NCBI GenBank assembly: GCA_900549655.1 | Contig: UROZ01000105.1 | Coordinates: 1-6,986, forward strand | Direction of reading: 5' to 3' | Source: an uncultured Collinsella sp. | GTDB taxonomy: Bacteria > Actinomycetota > Coriobacteriia > Coriobacteriales > Coriobacteriaceae | Length of the DNA stretch: 6,986 nucleotides | In this document: positions 1-5,445 of the stretch, one piece after another | How positions within the stretch are numbered: the first letter of the stretch is position 1 | How the letters are laid out: every line of letters begins with the position of its first letter | Notes under the pieces: model-generated | Told to the model about the DNA's origin: nothing | The model's database searches: none | Seen by the model: only the letters and a program-made list of their open reading frames with translations | Program-made: the position numbers and the translations under genes

Positions 1-16
1 TCCGCACATGTGCGGA
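1..16. promoter_or_regulatory. 16-bp perfect palindrome upstream of yebC
   Basis: TCCGCACATGTGCGGA equals its own reverse complement. It lies at the window edge, 27 bp before a plausible -35 box, so it could be an operator for a dimeric regulator. It could also belong to the upstream gene, which is outside the window. There is no loop and no T-run, so it is not a typical terminator by itself. The role is inferred only from symmetry and position. Confidence 0.4.
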
Positions 17-41
17 TGAATGTGGGAAGTGTTCGGATGAA
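9..41 (+). repeat. Pair of 12-bp direct repeats, 21-bp period
   Basis: TGTGCGGATGAA (9-20) and TGTTCGGATGAA (30-41) match at 11 of 12 positions and start exactly 21 bp apart, close to two helical turns. The second copy ends one base before the TTGATA -35 candidate. Helically phased copies next to a -35 box are typical of activator or tandem-dimer binding sites. The first copy overlaps the right arm of the 1-16 palindrome. Function is inferred; no known regulator motif was recognised. Confidence 0.45.
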
Positions 42-42
42 G

Positions 43-70
43 TTGATAATCAAGGAAGGGGCTGTATCAT
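43..70 (+). promoter_or_regulatory. Candidate sigma-70-type promoter for yebC
   Basis: TTGATA (43-48, one mismatch to TTGACA) is followed after 16 bp by TATCAT (65-70, one mismatch to TATAAT). Transcription would start near 77 and give a leader of about 110 nt before the yebC start. This is the best-matching -35/-10 pair seen upstream of yebC. Confidence 0.5.
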
Positions 71-127
71 CACGACGCCTTCATTTTGGGGTTTATCTCG
101 CAGGCCAGTAGGTATATCATAACGACG
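65..127 (+). repeat. Pair of 13-bp direct repeats, 50-bp period
   Basis: TATCATCACGACG (65-77) and TATCATAACGACG (115-127) match at 12 of 13 positions and start 50 bp apart. The first copy contains the candidate -10 box and the likely transcription start. The second lies in the yebC leader, where TATCAT could be a second -10 box, but no good -35 precedes it. The pair may be tandem start regions or a regulator's paired sites. This reading is inferred from position. Confidence 0.4.
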
Positions 128-188
128 TTTGTTTATATTGCCCGAGCATCTGCGCTGGGCTTTAGGTCGAAACCGATAGGAGACACGT

Positions 189-995
189 ATGTCCGGACAC
201 TCTAAGTGGGCCACAACCAAGCATCGTAAGGGCGCGCAGGACGCCAAGCGTTCCGCCCTCTTCTCCAAGCTGAGCCGCAACATCACCGTTGCTGCCCGTC
301 TCGGCGGCGACCCGCTGCCCGAGAACAACGCCAGCCTCGCCGCTGCCGTTGCTAAGGCCAAGGCTCAGTCCATGCCCAAGGACAAGATCAAGTCCGCTAT
401 CGACAAGGCCTTCGGTTCGGGTGCCGATGCCGCCGTCTACGAGAACATCGTGTACGAGGGCTACGGTCCCGCCGGTGTCGCCGTCTACGTTGACTGCCTG
501 ACCGACAACCGCAACCGCACCGCCGCTGATGTCCGTTCCGCCTTCTCCCACGCTGGTGGTAACCTGGGCACCTCCGGCTCCGTCGCCTTCCAGTTTGAGC
601 GCAAGGGCCAGATCGTCGTCGCCAAGGAGATCCTGGACGAGAACGCCAAGAAGGAGACCATGATCGCCAACGGTCCTGCCGGTGACGAGGATGAGTTCAT
701 GATGGCCATCGCCGAGGCCGGTGGCGAGGACTACGAGGACGCCGGCGAGGAGTGGATCGTCTGGACCGCTGCTAACGACGTCATGGCTGTCTCCAAGGCG
801 CTCGAGGAGCAGGGCGTCCAGGTCAAGGGCTCCGAGACCACCATGGTCCCGACTACCCCGACCGAGGTCTCCGGTACCGACGCCAAGAAGGTCCAGCGCC
901 TCATCGACCGTCTTGAGGAGCTCGACGACGTCCAGGATGTTTACAGCACCATGGACATGACCGACGAGGTCATCGCTGCCCTCGAGGAGGAGTAG
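189..995 (+). CDS. yebC: YebC/PmpR (TACO1) family regulatory protein
   Basis: This encodes 268 residues of a YebC-family protein. Family members were first described as DNA-binding regulators (PmpR). More recent work on YebC proteins and mitochondrial TACO1 assigns a ribosome-linked role in relieving stalls at proline-rich stretches; which role applies here is not visible. Signature stretches are the SGHSKWA start, KGAQDAKR near residue 20, EGYGPAG near 90, DNRNRT near 106, GGNLGTSGSV near 123 and the C-terminal LEELDDVQDVY near 242. Homologues are usually about 240-250 residues; the extra length lies mainly in a polar insertion around residues 146-165. The start is fixed by AGGAGA (178-183), six bases before ATG, and by the canonical N terminus. 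The gene stands alone between its own promoter region and a terminator, without the ruvCAB genes that often follow yebC elsewhere. Confidence 0.96.
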   Translation: MSGHSKWATTKHRKGAQDAKRSALFSKLSRNITVAARLGGDPLPENNASLAAAVAKAKAQSMPKDKIKSAIDKAFGSGADAAVYENIVYEGYGPAGVAVYVDCLTDNRNRTAADVRSAFSHAGGNLGTSGSVAFQFERKGQIVVAKEILDENAKKETMIANGPAGDEDEFMMAIAEAGGEDYEDAGEEWIVWTAANDVMAVSKALEEQGVQVKGSETTMVPTTPTEVSGTDAKKVQRLIDRLEELDDVQDVYSTMDMTDEVIAALEEE

Positions 996-1064
996 CGCCC
1001 ACACGGGTTAAGCCGTGCATATCTGGGCATAATGAAGCGAGCATGCAAGCCTCGTGGAATAGAT

Positions 1065-1107
1065 GAGCCGGATCCGCGTGCGTAGAGCACCGGACCCGGC
1101 TCTTTTA
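1065..1107 (+). terminator. Rho-independent terminator after yebC
   Basis: GAGCCGGATCCG (1065-1076) pairs with CGGACCCGGCTC (1091-1102) over 12 bp with one A/C mismatch and a 14-nt loop, followed by TTTT. It lies 70 bp after the yebC stop and isolates yebC from the following operon. Confidence 0.85.
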
Positions 1108-1111
1108 TAAT
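1083..1111 (+). promoter_or_regulatory. Candidate promoter for amaP operon, overlapping terminator
   Basis: A perfect TATAAT (1106-1111) begins in the last T of the terminator T-run. The hexamer 17 bp upstream, TAGAGC (1083-1088), matches TTGACA at only three positions, so an activator or an alternative sigma factor may be involved. Transcription would start near 1118, about 44 nt before the amaP GTG. The -10 match is seen; its use as a promoter is inferred from the terminator immediately upstream. Confidence 0.45.
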
Positions 1112-1161
1112 GGTGCGAACCGTTTTGCATTTCGAGAGCCGAGATTTGAAGGGAGCGCCGC

Positions 1162-1707
1162 GTGCGCGTACTCAAACGAGCCCTAGCGATCGTGTATCTT
1201 GCCGCCACCATCGTGGCGCTGGGTACGCTTGTCTGCCAGTTTTGGGGGCCGTATACGTATCGCTTTATGCTGCTGATGCGCGATCCCATGCCGCGCATTG
1301 TCGTGACGGCATGCGGCGGAGTTGTGGCGATCGGCGTGCTGGTAAGCTTCTTCCGCCTGATGTTTGCTCGTCGCGAGCCGTCCTGTGTGCATCCGGCGGG
1401 GGAGCGCAATATCGAGGTCACGCTCGCAGCGCTTTCCTCGTGCGCCCGTGCCGCGGCAGAGTGCGATGATCGCGTGATGGTTGAGCATATCGAGGCACGC
1501 GTTCAAGGCTCCGACGAGTCGCGCGTTCGTTTTAAGGTCGAGGCCATCGCGCTCGATGACAAGGACGTTGCCGCTCTTGCCACCTCGATGCAGCAGCGCA
1601 TCGAGAAGGCCTGCGACACCATGCTCGGCACGCCGGGCACGACCGCGCGCGTCCGTTTTTTGCCGTCCAAGACTACCGTCCAGACCGTGGAGGTTTCCGG
1701 TGAGTGA
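1162..1707 (+). CDS. amaP: AmaP-like alkaline shock response membrane anchor protein
   Basis: This 181-residue protein has two hydrophobic helices, about residues 5-25 and 46-66, joined by a short loop. A soluble domain of about 110 residues (starting ERNIEVTLAAL near residue 81) follows, with alternating beta-like and helical stretches (VRFKVEAIAL, then a helix, then ARVRFLPSK). This matches AmaP, which in Staphylococcus aureus anchors Asp23 to the membrane. The call rests on this topology plus synteny with DUF2273 and Asp23 genes directly downstream. The start is GTG at 1162, six bases after AAGGGAG (1149-1155); the family is typically about 180-190 residues. The 3' end overlaps the next start by 8 bp, suggesting translational coupling. 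Sequence similarity to AmaP could not be tested by search. Confidence 0.82.
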   Translation: MRVLKRALAIVYLAATIVALGTLVCQFWGPYTYRFMLLMRDPMPRIVVTACGGVVAIGVLVSFFRLMFARREPSCVHPAGERNIEVTLAALSSCARAAAECDDRVMVEHIEARVQGSDESRVRFKVEAIALDDKDVAALATSMQQRIEKACDTMLGTPGTTARVRFLPSKTTVQTVEVSGE

Positions 1708-2077
1708 TACCAATCAAGACAAGACCGCCCGCACGCCGCGCCTGACGATTGACCAGAACGCTACGCCGGCAGGCGAGTCCGCCGACACCAAGCCCGAGGC
1801 CGGCGAGCAGCACGACAGCGCCGCCAACGACTTTGACGAGGCCATGGGTCTCATCAAAGGTACGGGCGCTGCTATCTGGAGCTACGCCGTGCGCCACCCC
1901 AATACTACGCTTGGCGCCTTGGCAGGCTTTATCCTCGCCGTGCTGGTACTTACGTTGGGTCTGTGGGACACGCTCGTCATCGCATTCTTTGTGCTGATCG
2001 GCGCCGTGATCGGCCAGATTCGCGACGGCGAGAACGGTATCGTCAACTTCTTTGGCCGTCTGTTTAGCGGCCGCTAA
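1700..2077 (+). CDS. DUF2273 small integral membrane protein with polar N-terminal extension
   Basis: This 125-residue protein starts at GTG 1700, six bases after GGAGG (1689-1693) and overlapping the end of amaP by 8 bp. An earlier in-frame start would run deep into amaP and is rejected. Residues 67-125 match the DUF2273 family: a helix about 71-89 ending in LTLGLWDTL, a second helix about 91-108, then IGQIRDGENG and a basic tail, FFGRLFSGR. DUF2273 proteins are usually about 60 residues and lie between amaP and asp23 in staphylococci and other Gram-positives, with no firm biochemical role. Unusual here is the N-terminal half (residues 1-60): hydrophilic, rich in Asp, Glu, Thr and Ala, and probably disordered. 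It may reach towards the Asp23 layer or a charged partner; that is inference. Confidence 0.85.
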   Translation: MSDTNQDKTARTPRLTIDQNATPAGESADTKPEAGEQHDSAANDFDEAMGLIKGTGAAIWSYAVRHPNTTLGALAGFILAVLVLTLGLWDTLVIAFFVLIGAVIGQIRDGENGIVNFFGRLFSGR

Positions 2078-2088
2078 TATGAATTCGA

Positions 2089-2106
2089 CTGTCGCATCTG
2101 CGGCAG
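2089..2106 (+). other. Small mRNA hairpin just before the asp23 ribosome-binding site
   Basis: CTGTCGC (2089-2095) and GCGGCAG (2100-2106) form a 7-bp stem with one G-U pair and an ATCT loop. The strong AAGGAGG site (2111-2117) begins four bases later, leaving it unpaired. Such a hairpin could protect a processed asp23 transcript or help set its higher expression relative to the membrane genes. Function is inferred. Confidence 0.4.
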
Positions 2107-2121
2107 GCATAAGGAGGAACC

Positions 2122-2646
2122 ATGGCTTTTAACACGAAGGTCGATGTGGCCGATACCGAGCTCGAGGCGAATGAGGCCGTCGCCGATGCCGGGGACGTGA
2201 CGCTCGAGGACGAGGCACTCGTCGAGGCCGAGTCCGACACGGACGAGGACAACGAGGAGATGGACGAGGAGGCGGACGAGTCCGAGGACTCGCTGACCTA
2301 TTCCAACGGTGTGATCGAGAAGATCGTTGCCATGGCCACCCGCGAGGTGCCGCATGTTCTGGGCATGAAGGGTAACCTTATGCACTTTGTGCAGGAGCAG
2401 TTTGGTGCCGAGAACCTGACCAAGGGCGTGACGGTTGAGGTCACCGATGACAACCGCGTGGTCGTCAACATCTCGGTCATCATCGAGTACGGCGCCTATG
2501 CGCCTGCGATCTTTGACGACGTTAAGGCGCGCGTCACCGAGCGTCTGGCCGCGATGACCGGCCTTGAGGTGGCAGGCGTCAACCTGCGCATCGAGGATGT
2601 CATCACCCCCGAGGAGTACGAGCACCGCACCAGCCAGCACGAGTAA
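2122..2646 (+). CDS. asp23: Asp23/Gls24 family envelope stress response protein
   Basis: This 174-residue protein is the likely soluble partner of AmaP; in staphylococci Asp23 is abundant, forms a membrane-associated layer and responds to cell-wall stress. Residues about 58-165 hold the Asp23/Gls24 domain: SNGVIEKIVAMATREVPHVLGM, written here only as the start of a helix and turn, then strands VTVEVTDDNRVVVNISVIIEYG and a helix followed by AGVNLRIEDV. Residues 1-57 form a strongly acidic tail with runs such as DTDEDNEEMDEEADE and almost no basic residues; most family members have a much shorter N terminus. The start follows AAGGAGG at 2111-2117, four bases upstream. It is the last gene of the amaP operon, 44 bp after the DUF2273 gene and followed by a terminator. 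Confidence 0.9.
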   Translation: MAFNTKVDVADTELEANEAVADAGDVTLEDEALVEAESDTDEDNEEMDEEADESEDSLTYSNGVIEKIVAMATREVPHVLGMKGNLMHFVQEQFGAENLTKGVTVEVTDDNRVVVNISVIIEYGAYAPAIFDDVKARVTERLAAMTGLEVAGVNLRIEDVITPEEYEHRTSQHE

Positions 2647-2652
2647 CCTACC

Positions 2653-2695
2653 AAATAGGGACAGGTTTGTTTCGATAGGTTTTACCTGCGAAAAC
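2653..2695 (+). repeat. Possible REP-like dispersed repeat unit
   Basis: After asp23 comes AAATAGGGACAGGTTTG, followed by an imperfect hairpin: TTTCG (2670-2674) pairs with CGAAA (2689-2693), and inside it AGGT (2677-2680) pairs with ACCT (2684-2687) around a TTT loop. A GGGACAGGTTT-type head next to a short imperfect hairpin resembles REP units associated with Y1 transposases that I recall from other bacteria. Only one copy is in this window, so its repeat status is not shown here. Confidence 0.3.
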
Positions 2696-2698
2696 GCT

Positions 2699-2742
2699 AA
2701 ACGGTCGACCGCGCAAGCAAAAGTGCGGTCGACCGTTTTCTA
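2699..2742 (+). terminator. Rho-independent terminator after asp23
   Basis: AAACGGTCGACCGC (2699-2712) pairs perfectly over 14 bp with GCGGTCGACCGTTT (2725-2738), with a 12-nt A-rich loop and a short TTTT run. It ends the amaP-DUF2273-asp23 operon. The A-run on the left arm means it could also act on the opposite strand, although no opposing gene is seen. Confidence 0.85.
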
Positions 2743-2782
2743 TATGCCCCCGATGCAGGCATACCGCTCGTCTAACTAAGGG

Positions 2783-2810
2783 TTGCAATCTTCGCGTTCC
2801 GCGTTACCCT
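2783..2810 (+). promoter_or_regulatory. Weak candidate promoter for the YitT-family gene
   Basis: TTGCAA (2783-2788) is followed after 16 bp by TACCCT (2805-2810), which matches the -10 consensus at three positions. Transcription would start near 2817, about 37 nt before the gene. The terminator just upstream means a promoter is needed here, but the -10 match is poor. Confidence 0.35.
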
Positions 2811-2853
2811 AATGGGCGCATTGTTTCCAAATTGTTAACGAGGGGTTGCCGTA

Positions 2854-3876
2854 ATGGCCGACGAACACGAGACCGAAAGCAAGGCATGGGCGATTGAAGC
2901 CGCTGCGGCAGAGGCGGCGTCGCGTGCCGCCGAGGAGATGCATCGTCCTCCGGTGGTGCCGATGGAGCGCGTTGTCGGTCGCGAGGATATCGAACGTGGC
3001 GAGCGCGCCGGCCGCAAGCGCAGCCAGGAACCAGGCTTTCCGCGCTTTTTTGCCGAGCTCAATCTGGGCCTGGTCCTCACGGCCTTTGCCATCGTGGCCT
3101 TTAAAACCCCCAATCACTTTGCCTTCGGCGGCACCTCGGGCGTGTCGGTCATTCTTTCCACGCTGTTCCCGACTCTGCCCGTCGGCGTCTTTATGTGGAT
3201 TATCAACGCGGTCTTGGTCATCCTGGGTTTTATCTTTTTGGAGCGCAAGGCAATCCTTTGGAGTGTCTTTGCCTCGTTTGCGCTTTCGGCCTACGTCTCG
3301 CTGTTTGAGCTCTTCATTCCGTCGGATGTTTCGATGACGGGCGATATGTGGCTCGACCTGTGTTTTGCCGTTATCTTGCCGGCGCTGGGCAGTGCCATTG
3401 TCTTTGACATTGGCGCCTCGACGGGCGGCACCGACATCCTTGCCATGATTCTCAAACGCCGCACGACGCTCGAGATCGGCCGTGCCCTGTTGCTGGTCGA
3501 TATCGGCATCGTGACCATCGCGGCTTTCCTGTATGGCCCGCGCGTCGGCCTGTACTGCGTGCTCGGCCTGTTTGCCAAGACGCTTGTGGTCGACAAGGCT
3601 ATCGAGAGCATTCACCTTCGTAAGGTCTGCACCATCATTTGCTCCGAGCCCCTTAAGGTCGAGGAGTTTATCGTCAAGCATCTCAACCGCACGGCAACGA
3701 TCAGCCGTGGCTACGGCGCTTTCTCGGGCAAGTGCGTCACGGTGATCATGAGCGTGCTGAGCCGTCGCGAGGCAGTGCAACTGCGCCGCTATGCCCGCGA
3801 GATTGACCCTGGCGCCTTCATCACCATCGTCGATAGCTCCGAAATCGTCGGCAAGGGCTTCCGCGGCACGAACTAG
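2854..3876 (+). CDS. YitT family membrane protein (DUF161 + DUF2179)
   Basis: This encodes 340 residues. Residues about 65-250 form a multi-helix membrane domain with YitT hallmarks: TPNHFAFGGTSGVSVIL near 85-101 and the second glycine-rich motif GASTGGTDILAMIL near 187-200. Residues about 258-335 form a cytoplasmic DUF2179 domain, with SRGYGAFSGK near 284 and DPGAFITIVDSSEIVGKGF near 318. The transport or regulatory substrate of the family is not established. The first 60 residues are an unusual charged, Ala/Glu/Arg-rich N terminus before the first helix; typical members are about 280-290 residues. GAGGGG (2840-2845) lies eight bases before ATG. It appears to be its own unit, with a terminator upstream, and no clear hairpin terminator follows its stop. 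Confidence 0.93.
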   Translation: MADEHETESKAWAIEAAAAEAASRAAEEMHRPPVVPMERVVGREDIERGERAGRKRSQEPGFPRFFAELNLGLVLTAFAIVAFKTPNHFAFGGTSGVSVILSTLFPTLPVGVFMWIINAVLVILGFIFLERKAILWSVFASFALSAYVSLFELFIPSDVSMTGDMWLDLCFAVILPALGSAIVFDIGASTGGTDILAMILKRRTTLEIGRALLLVDIGIVTIAAFLYGPRVGLYCVLGLFAKTLVVDKAIESIHLRKVCTIICSEPLKVEEFIVKHLNRTATISRGYGAFSGKCVTVIMSVLSRREAVQLRRYAREIDPGAFITIVDSSEIVGKGFRGTN

Positions 3877-3934
3877 CCCGGGCGTACCCTTCGAATCATT
3901 GAATAAAGCCGGCTGCGTTGCAAATCGGTCATCT

Positions 3935-3951
3935 TGGGGTATTTGTCCCCA
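3935..3951 (+). other. Short hairpin in the yitT to DUF4013 gene gap
   Basis: TGGGG (3935-3939) and CCCCA (3947-3951) form a 5-bp stem with a TATTTGT loop. There is no T-run, so it is not a normal terminator. The 150-bp gap (3877-4026) also has TTGCAA at 3918 and 3983, possible -35 boxes without convincing -10 partners. It must hold the promoter of the next gene unless yitT transcription reads through. The hairpin could be an operator or leader structure. Confidence 0.3.
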
Positions 3952-4026
3952 CATTGGGCGATAATGATGCCAAAGACATCGTTTGCAATCCAGGTGATTC
4001 GCTCTAGATACGAAGGGATGATTTCG

Positions 4027-5367
4027 ATGTTCTGTTCGCAGTGTGGCGCCCCCATGGGCGATAACGACAAGTTCTGCGGCGTGTGCGGTGCCCCTAATAC
4101 CGAGGTCAAGGCCGCCGGTCCCGCTCCGCAAGCTCAACCTCAGCAGCAGGGTCAGCCGTTTGCCCAGCCGCAGCCGCAGCCGTTCGTTGCGCCCCAGCCG
4201 GCTATGAACGCGCCCAAGGGTTGTATGGCTCAGGCCTTCAACGATATGCTCAAGGTTCCCGGCGCCCTGGTTCGCGTATGTCAGATTGCCTTTTTGCCGG
4301 CGCTGATTTGCGTCGTGTCGGTGCTGGTGCTGTTCATCCCCGTTATCGGCGGTATCGCAGCGGCCATTGGCTTTTTGCTTGCGTACGTGGCAAGCGTGTG
4401 CGGTGCCGGTTTTGCTATCGAGTGGGGTCGTGACCTGTCGCTCAAGGATGATAACGGCATGGAGCGTCCGCTGTTGCGCTCGACCTCGTTTGGGCTGGGC
4501 ATCTTCTCGTCTGTCATTACGAACGTGCTCGGGTTCGTGGCCATTATTCCGGTGATTGGCGTGGTGTTCTCGGTGCTTGAGAGCGCTGTGATCGGTGCCG
4601 TTGGTTCGTACTATTACTTCGGTTCGAGCGGCCTCGAGGGCGCACTCATCGGGTCGATGGGTCTGCTTGTCTTTGCCATGATCGTGTCGGTGGTACTGGG
4701 CATCTTCTTTAAGATGTTTGGTGATGCCGCCGTGATGCACTTTGCCGTCGCGGGGCGCGTGGAAAGCGCGTTTTCGCTCGAGAAGGTCTGGAAGTCTTAT
4801 AAGGCCAACCTGGGCAAGCTATTCTGCGCCTCGATTCTTCCCGAGTTTTTGACGGGCATCGTGTCGCACATCATCACGTGGATCTTCACCGCCATCTTTG
4901 GCGCCATTGCTACGTTTGGTATGTATAGCTATTACTATCGCCCCACGGGTCTTGAGGCAATCATCGAGGGCGGCGGCATTACGCTCATCCTGTTCTTGAT
5001 GATCGTTGCCTTTGTCACCGTGTTCCTGAATGTGTTTGGCACGATGCTCAAATATCGTGCCGTTGGCTACTGGGCCGCGCGCCATGCCAGCGAGTGGGCC
5101 GATGAGGATACCGACGATGTCCTGACGTTCGTGCTCCCGGGTGAGAAGAAGCCTGCTCCTGCGGGATTCAATCCCACGGCCGCCACTGGTGCAGCCCCTG
5201 CACCGGCACCCGCACCTGCCCCTGCTCCGGCACCCGCGCCCGCACCTGCCCCGGCACCTGCCCCGGCGCCCGAGGCGACGCCTGCGGAGCCCGATTGGGA
5301 TGCCCTTGCCACGCCGGCGGATGAGCCGGGCGATAATCCTGCTGCCGAAAACAATCAAACCGAATAG
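4027..5367 (+). CDS. Zinc-ribbon membrane protein with DUF4013-like domain and Ala-Pro tail
   Basis: This is 446 residues. Residues 1-23 are a zinc ribbon with C3-x2-C6 and C17-x2-C20, expected to bind one zinc. Residues 24-65 are a Pro/Gln/Ala linker. About residues 70-355 hold six or seven hydrophobic segments separated by amphipathic stretches (for example AVAGRVESAFSLEKVWKSYK near 240), as in DUF4013 membrane proteins of unknown function. The C-terminal tail from 360 is hydrophilic and includes (AP)13 at 390-415, then an acidic end. Start choice: GAAGGGA (4012-4018) is eight bases before ATG 4027, and the resulting MFCSQCG matches MFCPTCG of the neighbouring gene. ATG 4018 lies inside the ribosome site, and the upstream TTG at 3934 is unsupported. 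The DUF4013 assignment rests on recall of pattern, not a search. Confidence 0.85.
   Translation: MFCSQCGAPMGDNDKFCGVCGAPNTEVKAAGPAPQAQPQQQGQPFAQPQPQPFVAPQPAMNAPKGCMAQAFNDMLKVPGALVRVCQIAFLPALICVVSVLVLFIPVIGGIAAAIGFLLAYVASVCGAGFAIEWGRDLSLKDDNGMERPLLRSTSFGLGIFSSVITNVLGFVAIIPVIGVVFSVLESAVIGAVGSYYYFGSSGLEGALIGSMGLLVFAMIVSVVLGIFFKMFGDAAVMHFAVAGRVESAFSLEKVWKSYKANLGKLFCASILPEFLTGIVSHIITWIFTAIFGAIATFGMYSYYYRPTGLEAIIEGGGITLILFLMIVAFVTVFLNVFGTMLKYRAVGYWAARHASEWADEDTDDVLTFVLPGEKKPAPAGFNPTAATGAAPAPAPAPAPAPAPAPAPAPAPAPAPEATPAEPDWDALATPADEPGDNPAAENNQTE
5194..5271 (+). repeat. (Ala-Pro)13 coding repeat
   Basis: Thirteen consecutive Ala-Pro codon pairs encode residues 390-415 of the DUF4013-like protein. Synonymous codons vary (GCA, GCC, GCG, GCT with CCT, CCG, CCC), so the DNA is an imperfect hexamer array rather than an exact microsatellite. 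The peptide should be an extended, stiff spacer. On the opposite strand the same DNA reads as a Gly-Ala run, which is only a shadow. Confidence 0.9.
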
Positions 5368-5374
5368 TCGGTCG

Positions 5375-5410
5375 AGGCGCCCTGGGCAACTGAGCCCGGG
5401 GTGCCTTTTT
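5375..5410 (+). terminator. Rho-independent terminator after the DUF4013-like gene
   Basis: AGGCGCCCTGGGC (5375-5387) pairs with GCCCGGGGTGCCT (5394-5406) over 13 bp, including two G-U pairs, with a six-base loop and TTTTT. It starts eight bases after the stop codon and separates the two zinc-ribbon genes. Confidence 0.88.
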
Positions 5411-5445
5411 CTACTGCGAAAGCAAGAAAATGCCCGGGAAAACGG

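Noticed and set aside
162..1004. 280-codon open frame on the minus strand
   Set aside because: It mirrors yebC; the low-complexity Leu/Gly/Val/Asp composition is what antisense reading of such codons gives.
1481..1699. Longer N terminus for the DUF2273 gene
   Set aside because: It would lie wholly inside amaP in another frame with Arg/Ser/Pro-rich shadow composition. GTG 1700 has a well-placed GGAGG.
3876..3914. Terminator after the YitT-family gene
   Set aside because: Short palindromes (GCCCGGGC, AGCCGGCT) are present, but no extended stem with a following T-run was found.
3934..4026. Upstream extension of the DUF4013-like gene to a TTG start
   Set aside because: There is no ribosome site, and the ribbon normally begins at MFC as in the neighbouring protein. 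GAAGGGA is correctly spaced for ATG 4027.
2809..4740. 643-codon open frame on the minus strand
   Set aside because: It lies antisense to the well-supported YitT and DUF4013-like genes, crosses their intergenic gap and has a biased His/Asp/Arg composition without recognisable domains. Long antisense frames are common in GC-rich coding DNA.
5067..5354. Minus-strand frame with a long Gly-Ala run
   Set aside because: It is the complement of the Ala-Pro coding repeat in the DUF4013-like gene, with no ribosome site.
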